In this document: positions 12,701-28,100 of the stretch, piece by piece
Position numbering within the stretch: position 1 is the first letter of the stretch
Layout: each line of letters opens with the position of its first letter
Source of the DNA: Priapulus caudatus
Taxonomy: Eukaryota > Priapulida > Priapulimorpha > Priapulimorphida > Priapulidae
Direction of reading: 5' to 3'
Length of the DNA: 47,653 nucleotides
Assembly: GCF_000485595.1 (NCBI RefSeq)
Contig: NW_014577091.1
Span: 255,975-303,627 of the forward strand
The notes under the pieces: model-generated
What the model saw: the letters and a program-made list of their open reading frames with translations, nothing else
The model's database searches: none
Told to the model about the DNA's origin: nothing
Translations under genes and position numbers: made by a program

Positions 12701-15700
12701 ACCAGCGGTCGATTCAGAGTAACACCAGCGGTCGATTCAGAGTAACACCAGCGGTCGATTCAGAGTAACACCAGCGGTCGATTCAGATGAATTCAGTCTT
12801 TGACATGCTAAGCTTTGTGCCAAATGACCTTCGCATTTAGACTTGCACGTTCTATATACCTGTGCTGGGCGCATACACTATGACACGTTACCTTCACTTG
12901 AGCATAATCAGAGCCGATCTCGATGCTCTCCGGTGTTGCGAGTGGTGCCGCTTTCATCCTGCTGTACTGTACTGTAGAGTGCGTGCCTGGCTTTGTGTCG
13001 CGCACTGTCCACTTCTGAATGGCGTCTGTCACCTGACCGAAGTTCCGCAAGTCCAACTTCCCAGGCTGCATCAAGAAAATGTATAAAACGAAGTTCAACT
13101 ATGCTGGACATTCTCACTGCAAACCTGTTCACCAAACTTCACCAATGTATAAAATACGTCCAATATAACCGACGTGTTACCCTAATATAACCAATACAAA
13201 AGTGTTGCAGTACACAGGATTGAATATCGAGTGGTAGATATGGTACCCCTAGACATATATTGCAGGCGTCCTATATTACCTTGGGTTTTAATGGTGGCTT
13301 TACTGGCTTGCCTGGTTGGGGCTGATCCTTACGTCCATACGTTTCATAGATGACACTGTCTGCCCAGCCCTCTTTGTCATTTTCATTCAAGTTGTTGTCT
13401 ACCCATCCTTCTATGTACACACATAGATGAAATAATATTATATTAGATCACTCTGTATTTACTAACATACTTTTACTAACATTTTCCTAAAAACAAGTTA
13501 ATGCACAGTCCGAATTCATGATTTTTTTAAAGTCATATGAAATAAAGTTGTACGAAAATTTAAGGCACATGCACCTCCCTATTGTAATTATAATAATAAT
13601 TACAGCGGTACATGTAATTAGAAAATTTCTTCTTCTCAAAGGCAACTGAAAAACATCACACACAACATTCAACTATAGTTCTTCTCAATTTCCTTTGAAT
13701 GATCACACATGTAATATACATAGGAGAAAATATGCTTTCACAGAACGTAATGCTATTGTGAAATCAGGTCAGCATAAAACAAAACAAAATCCATAACAAT
13801 AAAATTATAAATCACACTAGAATCATCCGAATCAAATACCAAGCATCAATCTGTGCTGAAAGACACACCTAGAAAACAAACTGAACATAGGTGAGAATAT
13901 TGTCGCCGACAAAAGAAAACAAAGCAACGGCTGAAAAACTCCAAAATCGAACACGTCAAATAACCCGTGTGAATATTCGTGCACAACTTAGAGAGATCAG
14001 GAATGAAACCACAGGAAAATTGAGTGTGTACCCTCTTCCCTGACAGGGGCCTGCTGTTCAGGCATCTGCTTTGCCGGTGACGTGGGGCTTGTGCTGGCGC
14101 TGGGCATGGTTGAAGCTTTCTGCAGCTTTCTGCCTGCTGCTGGCCCAGTGTTGCTCAGCTGTGGCAGGGTGGCTGGGAAACCAATACACAGCCTTGCTCA
14201 TTAAGAAGGCCTCAGCTAGTCAACTACCACTAAAACACACCAGCGTGCACATACATACAAACATAATAGGTTGCTATTCACTGACAGAAGCCACCATTGC
14301 CAGCATGAAGCAACAAGTCAAGTAATCACCTATGTTGATGCAACTCCTCATAACTAAGGCCTATAAAAGATTAGGCTGCAGTAACATACTTTGAACAACA
14401 AATCTGCGTATTTACCCCTGATATCTCACATACGCACTCATTCATGCACTTCTGCCGCACGTGCATCGTTTAACCCGAGGGCTATTTAACTGTTCTTTAG
14501 CTTGCTAACAACCCGCGAGACAAGCCGCACTTACGGTAACATCCCAGTTGGCCTACACCCATTTCGCCTACTCCCATTTCGTCTCCTCTCAGAATCGGCA
14601 ATATTCCCATTTCGTACTGTATTTTCTATCTTTGTCAAGTTATGTTCTCATTATTTATACCTATGTTTTTCATCTGGTTCCTGTAGTCTATGTATGCCAA
14701 TCAAAACCATGTTTTATTATTTATAAATGATTATTTAGTGAACAAACCGATCGTAGACGAAATGGGAATGGGGTAGATTTTGAGCGTAGACGAATTGGGA
14801 GTAGGCAAAATGGGTGTAGGCCAACTGGGAATTTTGCTGTAGGCAAAATGGGAATTTTGCCATAGGCGAAATGAGAGTAGGCCAACCGGGAATAAACCGT
14901 ACTTACAGCTGCACCAACACACTCACATGCGACTGGCAAACGACTGGAAGCACTACGCAAAGTTGACCGAGAACTGCCATTAACTAGTCCGAGCACACAC
15001 CGCTAAAGACATTTGTGACCCGCTCCAGCAAAACCAGGATTAAGTAGGAAATTCAATTACCTTTACCTTAAGTAGGAGATAATTTAATTACCTTTAAAAT
15101 GATATATAATATTTGGCTATATCTAAAGAATTGACCGATCTACAGCAATTTGAAGATCGGAAACCGACTTATTCCGGAATATGCAGCTTTTGAGATAAAG
15201 CGTTCCGGGTAAGGGGCCCAGTCGGGGATGAGCGGTCAGGGGCCCTTGAAATTTTTTTTTTTTCTTAATTAAAAATGACCAAAATAATCTAGAGATATAT
15301 CCGGATTAAATATGCACTTAGGAACTTATTTTTGTAAAGATCTCATTTTTGTCCAGGTAGGCCATTTTCAGCATTGACATGTGTGTGTGCTCATTACTCA
15401 AAACAATGACTTGCGACTTAGTCCGTATTATGCTGGAGCGGGTCACATTTGACGAATGTGACATTTATTATGCATTATTGCCTATCTGTGAAGCAACTCG
15501 GTAGGTCGTACAGCAAAATCCCGACTATCCGGCACTCTATGCAACGGCACCAAAAGAAGAGCATTAGCCAGTGCAATGAAAACCAAGGGTGTTCCAACCA
15601 ATTTTAGAATAAGGCTTTACAATAAACGAAGTACATGTAATTAAATAATACACAATGTAAAATGTTATGTAAATTGTGCATGCATGCGTGCGTGCCTGCG

Positions 15701-18700
15701 TGTGTGCGTGTTCTGTAACAGATTATAGCTCTATTTGCTCTTGTAATTGCAATCTCTGCAAAAGGTGGCAAGTTTCCTATTATTAAAAATAATTCCGCTG
15801 TATCAAATTACTTTTATTTTTATATATATAAAATATTCAACCTATAACGCACCCCAGTTTATTAGGGTGCCGGATAATCGAGTTTACTAAACAAAGAATT
15901 ATAATCAAATTGGGTAAAATCAACAGGTACGACCATAAAAACCATAAAAACAGCAGCTACTAAGAAAAAAAGTATTCCAGCCTCAGTGAAATGTGTCTGT
16001 ACGAATTGATACTCGTGACTCAAATAAATGGCACCCACAAGTTTCATTAATTAACAAGCGACTCAAGGCATTCGAGCGAAAAACCTGCCACTCATATAAG
16101 GTACTGCCTCAGCAGCATACAAGCCCCAAAGCTGAAGATTACAAGGCCATTATTGGATCTAGAGTTAGTTATGAGGCCATGCACATAAACTTCATCGCAA
16201 CCAATCCTGACACGTTTTCATGCATGTTGCATATATAACCTATTTGCATGTTGCATCGAATCGGATACATGCCATGTATGCCAATATTCGCCTACTTTAC
16301 ACAGCAGTAAGTGTAACAACTTCATTCATCGCATCATAGGTTTCACAACTTCATTAATAATTATAAATGTTAACCTCGATCAAGAGAATTAAATATTTTT
16401 TTCTTTGTTGGCAAGCTGCACTTTCTCATGTAAGTTCATACGTCAATGGATAAATGCAGCTAAAAAATACCAATGTTCAATATGGGGAAATTATTGGGCA
16501 GTAGGCAGCAGTTTAAATTGTGGCAGCGTAGAGACTCCACATCATTAAACGCACGTACACACACATTCGCACGCACACGCACGCACGCACGCACGCACAC
16601 ACGCACACGTACTGACCACACACGCACGCACGCACGCACGCAAACACGCACGCACACACACATGCACCCACACTCTCTTACGTGCTCATCACGCACGCGA
16701 ACATGCACATGCACGCACACACGCTCACGCTCACGCGCGAGCACATACGCATCAACGCCCACGAGACAGTAGGAGTAATTCTTACTGCACCAGTCTGCGG
16801 TTAGTACTGCAGAACAGAGACAAGATAGAAGCAGCCTCCAGAGGTTCGAACGCAAATAAAACACGAAAGAAAAGAAAAAACGTTATGCGCGTGCACCTAA
16901 CTCTACGTCGTGCAAGGGAAGCATAAGATGCATGGGGCGGCATGCAAGCACATCCGACCACGTGCGCTCGTGCCAAAAACTAATAAGAGTCTGCACAATC
17001 GGGCGGTCGTTACCATCCTCATTGTCGTCTCTTCGATCGTCGCCCTCTGTCGCTAATTTCATGCTGTTAGACTTGCGGAACTGGTAGTGAGCGCGCGTGC
17101 GCGGCACCGTGCCGACGACACTGCACACCGTGCGTGGCGCACGCGTCGCCGCTAGCCCTATGAACGTTCCCCCGGTGAAGGACTGACCCATGGGGCCGCC
17201 TGCGCCGTGGCTGCCCCGCGGCGACGTGTGGAACGTGTTCTCCGTTAGGGAGGTGCTCAGGGAGGAGTCGGACTGCTCAGCTGCAGTGCTGCTACCGTGG
17301 AACCGCGATGTGTCTATGCACGGGTACGACTTCCTATACTGATCTGCACCCACACAGACAGGAGGAGAAACCAGTTAGCCGACGGTGGAGATCAAACCCC
17401 GTGGTGAAACGGCGAATGGATTCTATATACGAGCGAGTGAGACAGCAAGCAACTGGTCAAATGCGTTCACTAGAGCAAGTGGTTGTACGTTAAGTGAGCC
17501 TTTACAATGCTGTGCAAGAAATTAAAGTGATTCTGCAAGAGGTCAAAACAGCAATTTGTTATGAAATGAACAGCAACACTAAGAGTTAGTATAATAACAC
17601 TACATCAATTAAAATTATGAAGTGGCTCTTGAGTTAAAAGCACACGGGTAATCAAATTTGATCATCTGCTTTGATCTACACTCATGAACATCAATGATTG
17701 CAATAGCTGAATCACAAGAGAGCATTCAAAATTCAGAAAACTTTTGGAACATGGTATCACATGAAAACGGTAATATACAACTTATAACACTGGAGGAAGA
17801 TTAAACTTACGGATTAAAGAGTCCATATTTAACTCGTGTGGGCTTGACATTTTTAGGCGTATGTTTTATACGAATTTTGCTACACGTTGAGTAGTAATGT
17901 TAGGTTATATCTAGGCTGCTTTTTAAGTTATACCAAATGGAGTATTTCATGCCAGTCGTGCAATAAATGTTAGTGTTTAACGTATCAATATACATTCTGC
18001 CAACTACGTATTTCATTATTAAAATTATGAACTATTATTTTAATTATTCACTTATTATTTCATTGGTTAAAGATTAATTGCCAGGTTTTAGAACATTATC
18101 ACAATCCCTTTCACGAACAACATAAAATTCCAAGTTGGGGAATTGTATTATCTTTTAACAGTACTAAGGTCAACAGACGTATTGTTCACACCCTAATTAC
18201 ACTTCATGCAATAATAAATAACAAATAAACAAAAAGGCACAATATAACATCACCTCTGGAATAAGTTTGCCACCACTTCCCTTTCTACATTCATTGAAGG
18301 TTTTTCTACATTTGTTTAAGCTTATGTTAGCTCTGCCCATATGCATCAACCCATTCTAAATTGTTTTCTATGTAGTGGCACAGCAAAAGCTAACTGAAGG
18401 GAGACTAAAGGTTTCCTGTGTAAAATCCGGTATAACGTTTAAATTAATTGTGTTGATATTATGACGATATCGGTAGTCCATAGTATATTCCGCTGATTTG
18501 AGCAAAAAACAACATTGCTACTAATATAATTCACAACAAACATCATCAACAACTCTGAAAAACTTATAAAAACAGTATAACTAGAATAACAAATATATAA
18601 TAATCAAACGTGTAATCTGTGACGTAAACGTTGTTGCGTGCTTACCACGTAAGAAAATTGCATGCACACGGCAGACCAGTGTTAGACATGAGTAACTCAG

Positions 18701-20367
18701 TCATATCTCTACTACGGTCAATACTAATTTAGTCGAAATCACTCCACCTCACTCACAATGTACACCAAGCATTAATCGTTCCTCATAAATTTGATAGCCA
18801 ACTTCTGCCGATACCTAACTCAATTGATCATTTAGAAATCAGCCCAGCTTCACGTGTGATGTGTAATAGTCACTGCACTATATACATCACGGCAATTTGT
18901 GGTTCTACGAATCTCTCTACTTCATTATTACCACAAGTATAATAAAGTGGGAGCTAAGCATGTAAGCAATCCGGCATACAATATTATACGTCAGGCAAGC
19001 GATTGTGTTAGAGACGTGCTCTAGCTTATAAGGCATTTACGAACATTACTATGACAGTTATGAAACAATCCTGGTCAGGTAGGGAAGGTATGCAGTGTAG
19101 TAGCCCAACTAAACATCCCTAGATGGCAGATATGCAGTAACTTTTCAAACAGGAAGAACAATGCACAATCTCACTGCAAACAAAGCAGCATTTACAAAGT
19201 TTTCGATGCAAAAACAGTGCACTGCGACAACCCACCAAACTTTTCAGCCAATGACTTCCAACTCATTTCCAGCAGTTTGGTTGGTGATAATAAAACAGGG
19301 GACCTGCTCTTAGGAAATGTGTTCACTGAGAAATCTGAAAGGCAAACCATACTAACCTAATGCTCACAGATTGCACACAGGTGTTTAAATACTGGCCTCT
19401 ACGTGAGGACAGGGTGTGTAAAATCCTTTACACTAGGTCAGAAATAGATGGCAGCATTTGTACACCAAGTAACGTATTGTCAAATTAATAAACAAACAAA
19501 CCGTAGATGTAAATGGTCACCTGTATAGAATATCCACCCCAATAATCGTAATCTTTAGTCGTGTAAAAAAGGTTATAGAAAAATTTGACGAGAATTAAAG
19601 TGTCAATATCTATGTGACACAGTTCAATTATGATACTTAACGTCAAACTAAAAAAAATTTGCCATTGTTCCATCTGAATAGAGCCTATCATTCCATTACT
19701 ATCCATTTCACATGTTACATTTATTGGAACATCTGCGTGTCCTGAAGAGTGGAAGTACCTTAATTTCAGCCGCTTTCAAATGACCTGAAGTATTTTGACT
19801 TTCTCTCAGTGGAACTAGCCTAAGCTACCCTGAATGACTCCATTGCACACGCAACGACCTGAGATCCCTGAACATTCTACATTTTATATTCACAGACATA
19901 CACACACGCGAGCGTGTGCACGGACACGCACATTTTAAAGCAATTACAATAAGCCTTTTAAATCTGTGATAACGTTACTGCTGGGCAATGAGGTATCCAG
20001 TTACTCACAGACCAGTGCCACAAATATGCAACAGAACTTGCTTCGAATTGGCAATATTAAACGAATCCCGCTATTTGTTTTTAGGGCAATGACTCCATGA
20101 GGACTGTCACAAAATTTAAATGTGTAATGTGGCGTAAAGTTATACAACACAGGTGACAAAATCAAAACACTAACCACACGGTGACCGCCACCACCACTCC
20201 CATAACGATAGAACAAAAAACTCACAATAACTAAATCCCAACCTATACAGCTCATATTTGAAATGAATCTTAGGATACGGTTTCTCCAACAGAAGCGTGC
20301 CAACGACATGAAATTTCCTCTGGCTGCACATCCCTGCAGAGTAAGCATAACCTGCAGATGCCCACCA

Positions 20368-20453
<86 letters not shown>

Positions 20454-23400
20454 GTGGTCACTCAGCCATTCATGTACATACCTGCATACATGCTCCTGCG
20501 CTGCCGGAGCTGACTGGGTCGTATCAGTTGGTCGCGGTCATTCACTGGTCTGACGTCTGTGTACAGCAGACTGTCATCGACAGAACTGTACATCTCAAGG
20601 CTCTCGCTGCCATCATACGACGGAGACGGCAACTCCGCCTCATCAGCACTGTACTGACCATCTTCATGAGGATTCAGAGCTAGGTTATCATAGTCGCCAG
20701 CACTGGAAGATACACAGGACATCGAAAAGTTTAGCTATAGGGATTCAAGGCTAGGTTATCCGTCACTAGCACTAGGCGACGAAGGATGAACTAGGTTAAA
20801 CATCAAAAGCGTAGTGACACGTGTCAGCAGGCAGCAAGCAAATTTACTGGAATTTCATTATTACAGATTTGAACATGGTAAAGAAACAATTTAGAACAAT
20901 AGCAGTGTCAACATACTTTCCGTTTTGGTCAGATTTGGAAGGTATTTTAGGAATTGCCACAGGAATTGAACCAGATGGTCGTTTTTCCAGGGGTGACACT
21001 AGTGCCACTTGAAGTTGATGGGGAAGAGGCTCCATATCAGCCATTCGCAGTCTATACAATCCCTCTACTTCCTGTTTCCTATCCCATGCCTCTTTGAAAA
21101 ATGGTGTGTATGTGGCTGCTGCAAATTTGAGTACACACCAAATAAGTAACATGCAAAGTAATCAACCACATACATAACCTGGAAAGCCTACAAAAGTATC
21201 ATGGCTCATGCATTATACAAGGAACAAATATATAAATTCAATTGAATGAATATCATCTATCCATTAGGTTAGTGAATATGTTCACATCACACAGAAATAA
21301 TCATAAATCACGTCCAAATGTTTATCATGAAGCACATACTTATAAATCCTCACCTTCCTCCCCTAGAGATCGATGTGCCACGATACCCGCTTACTGAACA
21401 ATTGCATAACAAACGCAATTTTCGGTTAAAAAACTCACTCTGCTCCTGGAAGTTTGTAGAAGTCGTGAGGAACCTGGCTCCTAGCTGGTCGGCAAGATTG
21501 TTGCCATCCGTGATGAGAAACTGACTGTACTCATTGTTGAAGAACGCGAAGGCACCTCCACTCTCAGTCACAGCCACGATAAGCAGAGGCACATTCGGTC
21601 CCATGCCGCCCGTGAATGACCTGTGGAGGGCCATGGTCAGTAAGTCACAAATAAATGATTATACAGCAAATATGTATAGGCAGACACCTCTCTACAAGAG
21701 ACACCTGCCTATAAATGTCATTATTTAAATTATCTCTTGATACATTATATAGTAAATAATTATGTAGTTGAATATACAGTGAAATTATCATTATGTAATA
21801 GACACCTGTGTATAGATGACATTTTGGCCAAAATGCCTGTGTCGCAGTCATACACAAAAACGAAGTCTACAGAACACACACTTCTCCATCTTTTAATACA
21901 ATTTAAAGCTAGGGAAAAGCCATATTTGGGAGAGGATGTCATTTATTTCAGCAGGGTAGGTAATGAGAATTTAGAAATTAAAATAAAATCATCGGTTAAA
22001 TGAAGACGGATTTTTGCTGTTACCACACAAGTATTGTTGGCGATGTAATAAAATTTTTGAAATTCTCAGCAATTCAAACACAAATATCTACTTAAATGAT
22101 ATAATTGTGATATAATAATATTCCAGAAATGTCGTACAACACATGTGACTTTTAAAATCCAATATTTTCTGTTTTTGAAATGAAACTCAGAAAAAGTAGA
22201 TCTTATACTTAGTAGAGAAAAAAACATGCACAAACTACATCACTTGATTTCTTGAAGATTTTCACAAAATAAAGTGTATCCGTTACAGAAAAGCACATAT
22301 CGCAGTTTGCTCACTTTAGCACAGCCAATGAAGCCTTGCGCTTGGCAGAATAGACAAGTACGAAGCCGTGGCAGAGTTCGTCGCGGAGAGGCCCGGCTGC
22401 ATGGTATGACGTAACAAGCACTTCAACCTGGAAGACACACGTCTCACATCAATCATACACACATTCAACTGTCATCGATATCAATGCGGTGAATGTTGTC
22501 AAAGAGAATGATTAATGTTACCACAACACTGCAATGTGATGAGCAAACAGATTAGAATAAGTTTCCACCAATTGTTCTAGCCATGTCAGACTGATGTAGG
22601 ATATCAACATTAAATAAGCAAGAAGGAAACGTTATGTTGAGCATAGTTTAGATACTTCTCCTACAGACACCAAGCATTTACGTTTCTAACATTACATTTG
22701 ATAACGAGTGTGAAATTACATCCATGAACATACGAATAAATGCTATCCGGAACATTTAGCTAATCGTACTGAACAAAGATTAATGTAATAAATCCAATAG
22801 ATTTAACTGGGGTATCTAAAAGGAACTACACTTCATCATATGCAAGACATGAGATACCACAGAACGTACCTTTCGTTTGGAATCCCCTAAGAACGTCTCT
22901 AGAGTGATGCAGTTTTCTGAACCGATGTAGCAACACTGGTGACGAAGTAAGGGGCCCAGCACTAACTCCGCAGGATACGGATCTCCGCACATCATACAGA
23001 AAGTGATCCTGTAAATGATTTCACTCCCAATGGAAAAACAGCCAACACACGACACGTCTGACACTCGCCATCCACGCGCATCAATCCTACATTTCTGCCG
23101 GGTCAAGTCCGCAAATATGACCAATTTTAATTAATATAACACCATATGGCATATACCACATAGTTCATCCAATTTATAACTCAAGTTTGCAATGATAAAA
23201 CTTGAAAAACAAGAAAATATGTGTAACCTGATATCTGGCTCGATGCTCTCACTAAGGCCCTGATAGGGATTCACGAATCCGGCCCTGTAGCGAATGCTCT
23301 CCACGAGGGCCCTGAGTGCTGTTGCTACCTGATCCTCTGAGAACCTTTGTCCTGGATGGTGGAACTCATCAGGCAGGTTATCAATGAATGGACACTGCAA

Positions 23401-25062
23401 ACTGGTAAACAGAGTGAACGCATGTGAATTAACATCCGTCCAGTCTATGAAGAGTAGTACAACAATTACAATAAATGGGCATATAGCTAATGTAGCATGT
23501 CTATAATGTCGTTACTATCCACCACATCAATTTTATTACCCTTTGACAAGATTACATTACGACCGCACAAATGCAAACACACTCCGTTTCGACAAGTACC
23601 TATCAGATAGATGCTGGCCCTCCTCCCGTAGAAGCATGAAGTCTTTCTCATTATAGTTTAGATCACAGGCAAATACAACCACTATAGGCAGTCCTTGGAA
23701 TGGCAGTCCATCTTCTCTGTCAACATTGGCTAACAGCGTCTTCTGCAAGCTATCCTGAATGTACTCCAGTGATGAGAGGGAGTTGTAGATACAGAAGCAG
23801 CCTGTGTCGCATAAATTGTTTACCATAAGCACATAAAATACTAAAATTTCATTACACGTTTGATCATCTCCACCTTATCATCATACGTTTAATAGAAATA
23901 CCACTACGCTAACACTGAAAGTTTACTCGTGAACTGCAGTTTTACTGCAGTTTCATGATATTACAGATCTAGAATTTTACGTAGTTTATTTAGTATATTT
24001 CCATGACCCCGACCACTCATGATCCCGAACTTCTGTCACATCCCTAAATTGTTACCATAATTTAACATAGGTCTTTATACTGTGAAGCATGTACTTTATT
24101 TGCATGGAACACTAAACAAACATCTATGATCAATCCAGCAGCACGCACCATGAGGAAGGAAGTCAGTAGTCCTGAAGGCATTTTGTGGTCGACTCACATC
24201 ACCATCTATTGGCCGATAGTCTAAACTGTAGATCGTGTCGTCAATCGTGTACTCATCATCTATACACTGTGCCTGTAACAATTACAACGATATATTACAG
24301 GCCATGATAACACAGAGCAAATTAACTCCATTAACAGCATTAAAAGACATTATCATTGACTTCACAATAAAAGGCATGTTATCATGAGACTGAGACTATG
24401 TTACCATCATCATGAGGCTGATACATGCCTTTAAATGACTACATAGCATGTTTCAATAACATTTGTTTTTGTAGCTTGAAAGGTCACTGGAAAGCAAATG
24501 CATTATTTTTTTTAACATTGCACAACAATACCACACATGATTGTCAGGATCAATTGTGTAGACAGGTAGTATGTTAGCATACCCGAATTTCATTTATAAG
24601 TTCATCAGCCAGTCTGTCAATGCCCAGGAAAATGAGATTCAGCTGGCTGTTCTGTGGCTCGAGCAAAAACTGATTGTTTGTTGTCCACGACGTTGGTCTG
24701 AAATAAAGACGAAGAAAGAAGATCTAGTGAAACACGCTTATGCACATCTTCCTAGGTTATCAATAACACCTTGTACGTTAATAGTATATGCACACAACTG
24801 TACAAAAAACGTATATATACATCCAGTAATACCTGTGTTAGTGGATACATCTATGTAATAGACACCTGTCTATAAAGGGATTTCAGCATTCCCATTGAGT
24901 GGAAGCTTTACAGTAATACCAGCTCTATAGAATAGACACCCCTCTATAAAGGACTTTTGGGGTTTCCACTGAGTTACACAAGTTTGTATATGTACACACA
25001 CCCGTGCGTGCACACGCACGCACGCACGCACACACACACGCACGCATGCACACAGACATAGA

Positions 25063-25142
<80 letters not shown>

Positions 25143-28100
25143 CACAGACACACGCACCCTGGTTCAGGTCAGGTGTGTTACCTGGTACTACCTGTCTGTA
25201 CATACCTGTGAGCACGACTAGCCAGTACTTTATTCACAGAAATATCCCAGCACATAGGTGCACTTGGGCAATTCTCTGGCTTTGGGCAGCATATGAAGCC
25301 CAGGTGTTGTAAAATCATGCCTGTCCGATGCTGATCTAGCCGATTCAGCATACGATACCTACATAAAAAGCAGCACGTGCTGTCAACCAGACGTTGTGGA
25401 GTGCCAGGATAAGTGCATGTTGGACGTTGCACGTTTTAAAGAGTACAGGCTGTTGTTAGAAGAAATATTGTATATTCAACAATGACTTATATTCTAATGC
25501 TGGTTTTCTCATCTGCTAGACTGCCTGCATACCTGTCTGTCAGTTTGTCTACCCGCCTGCCTGTTTGCCTGCCATGTCTATGTGTGCGTGTGTGTGTGTG
25601 TGTGTGTCTGTCTGCTGGCATGCCTGGCCGACCACCTCTCCGCCCGTCCTGTCTGCCTACCGGTCTCCCTGTCCGTCTGTCCAACCCGCCCTGCCTATCT
25701 GCCTGTCCACTGGCCGACCACCTCTCCGCCGTCCTGTCTGCCTACCGGTCTGCCTGTCCGTCCACCCGCCCGCCGCCTGCCTTCTTGCCTGCTTGTTGGC
25801 CTGCCCCTCTTTCTCTGTATTTGTATACTGCCCTTCACCACCCCCTCTCCATCTAGTTATATCAGTAAAAAATTAACAAGTACACAAAATTCATCCAAGC
25901 GCACACAAAATCGAGGCATTTAGGGAATGTGAGGTACAATCGCACAGACTCCGCAATTCTTTACAGAGGCTGTCGGCAAGAACCGTCTTCGCTTTTCGTG
26001 AACAGATACACCGAGGCTCAATTCTGTTACAGCTGGTGCACATCTATCCACGGTTACAGGGGAGCACACTCTATTGCTACGATTGCCGACTGTGATTCAG
26101 CAAATGTATTAGCAAGTTCTTTCGTACTAAATTCATTACGTGCAACATATTAGGAATGATGCAAGTGGCATCTGATACAGTCATGCTGAGGCACGTTAAC
26201 AGAATTGTACTGCAAATGTTACAGAATTTTAGACTTATGATAATTACTTAATTAGCCTTTTGATAACAGGCCCCTGTTAACTTACAAGTACCAAGACAAT
26301 GCATTTTCTTAAATATTGTATATTTTTCTTCTTCTAACGGCCTTATTTGCACCAACCTTGTGTCTGGTACAAGAGGTTCTTGTATTTCTTTTAGGTCTTC
26401 CTGTGTAAGAGGCACTGCATGCGGTTCCATGTTGGTAAAACGGGCGAACAGGTCAGAATGTTCTAGTAACAACTCCTGAAAGGCTAACTTGGCACGCTCG
26501 GTAATTTCCTACAAGAAAAAAACAAGCTGGTACATAATGCAAAACAAATTCATCAATAAACTCGCATCATGTATATGGCTTCAGAATTCTAATAAACCAC
26601 TAGCAGGCCTGGTTACGCCACGGTAAGAAGTTTCGCTGAAAATAAATGAGTGGGCTCACAAACGCATGCTAATTTTCTACTTGACCAAGATATGCCGGAA
26701 GAAAGTCTCCACATCTTTCGCACGTTTGTTCCCGCTGCGCTCCCGTAGAAACGTACCTTTTGATGATAATCGTATATTTCGCGTCGATCACAGTCAGGTA
26801 ATGACTCGTAGCACTCTCGTCCCATGAAGAAGATAGCGACATCAGCAAAGGGCTTCCCCGGCGTCACCTGTGCTGTCGTCTCTAGCAGCTGCTTGAACTG
26901 CTTCTGCATGCTACAGTGAAATAGCAATTAGACATATAAGGTTTAGCAATATTATCGTGTATCCTGCCTAAAGCCAGCAGCTGTGTTCTGCAACTACTGA
27001 TCTAGCAACTGCATGTTTCAGTTAGTAATGCTGTGTATTGTCTACCGTTGTGCAGAAGAAAAGCCTATAAGGTTTGGCATTGATAACATATCTTTTGCAA
27101 CATATCCTGTTCCTGCCAGGTTCAGAATTATCCGCCAAAAGTTATATATCATAAATACCACTCAAGCGGCACAGGTTTTATACAGCAGGTATACACCATT
27201 AAGATCGGTATGCTTGCCACTAAGATTACATTATTACACTAAAAAAATCATGCTAGCATTGGTAAAAGATTTTTAAAAAACTGTAGCTATTATGACATAC
27301 AAGTAAAGCCCAGGTTTCTTACCCCACAGGGTATATTGAATACATAATATAGAAGGATACATATTTATGAACCAATTATATGGGCTTTTAAAAAGTATCA
27401 CATTTTCTCAGGTCGACACATGTCACATCTAAATTTTGCTGTGACAGTAGACTTACTCCAGTCTTTTCTGCTCTGCCTGCAGGGCATTGACATGGTTACG
27501 AAAGCAGGTCTCTGCATCAGACAACTCCAACAGGTCAAACGGGACTCGGTGGTCTATACTGTCTACATACTCTGAATCCTAGCACAACAAACAAAGTAAA
27601 TCAGGTGAAACATACACGTGTACACATTAGACTGAAATAAAAATCAGTAAAACATGTATTATCACGCAAATAAGCCTACGTATGAACTCCGGTGTGATAG
27701 TCAAGTTACACACAGTTATTCCAAAAAATTTTAATGTGAGGTACAAGCTCAGATATGCAAATGTTGTCAGCAGAAACCATTCCTGCTTTTTGAGAAGAGA
27801 AACACATAGATTCAACACTGTTATAGCTAGTGCATGTCAATCCAGTTTCAGAGAAGAACGAACATTATGTAGATCAGCAAATGTAACCAGTGGAAGTGAT
27901 GCAAGTGTAACTGAAATGATATGGAAGATGGCCAAATATGGAGCACTGGCCGCGCATAGAAGAGAAGTGCGCGCGGCAGAGGGGAAAGAAAAGATAACAT
28001 GGTGGATCCATGCGCCATAATGCAAGCCAGCGCACGGATCCAAAGAAAAGACTAGGTGACAGAAAGTGTTCCTCATCAGGGTGGCATGTACGAACTGCTG

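Noticed and set aside
16800-16860. GGTTCGAAC resembling a tRNA B box
   Set aside because: No A box, acceptor stem or anticodon arm can be folded around it.
26248-26356. Extension of p190 exon 6 to a GTAAGT donor at 26285
   Set aside because: That donor leaves phase 1 while exon 7 needs phase 2. Using it or the whole open frame inserts residues that break the FF4 alignment. The donor at 26356 fits both phase and alignment.
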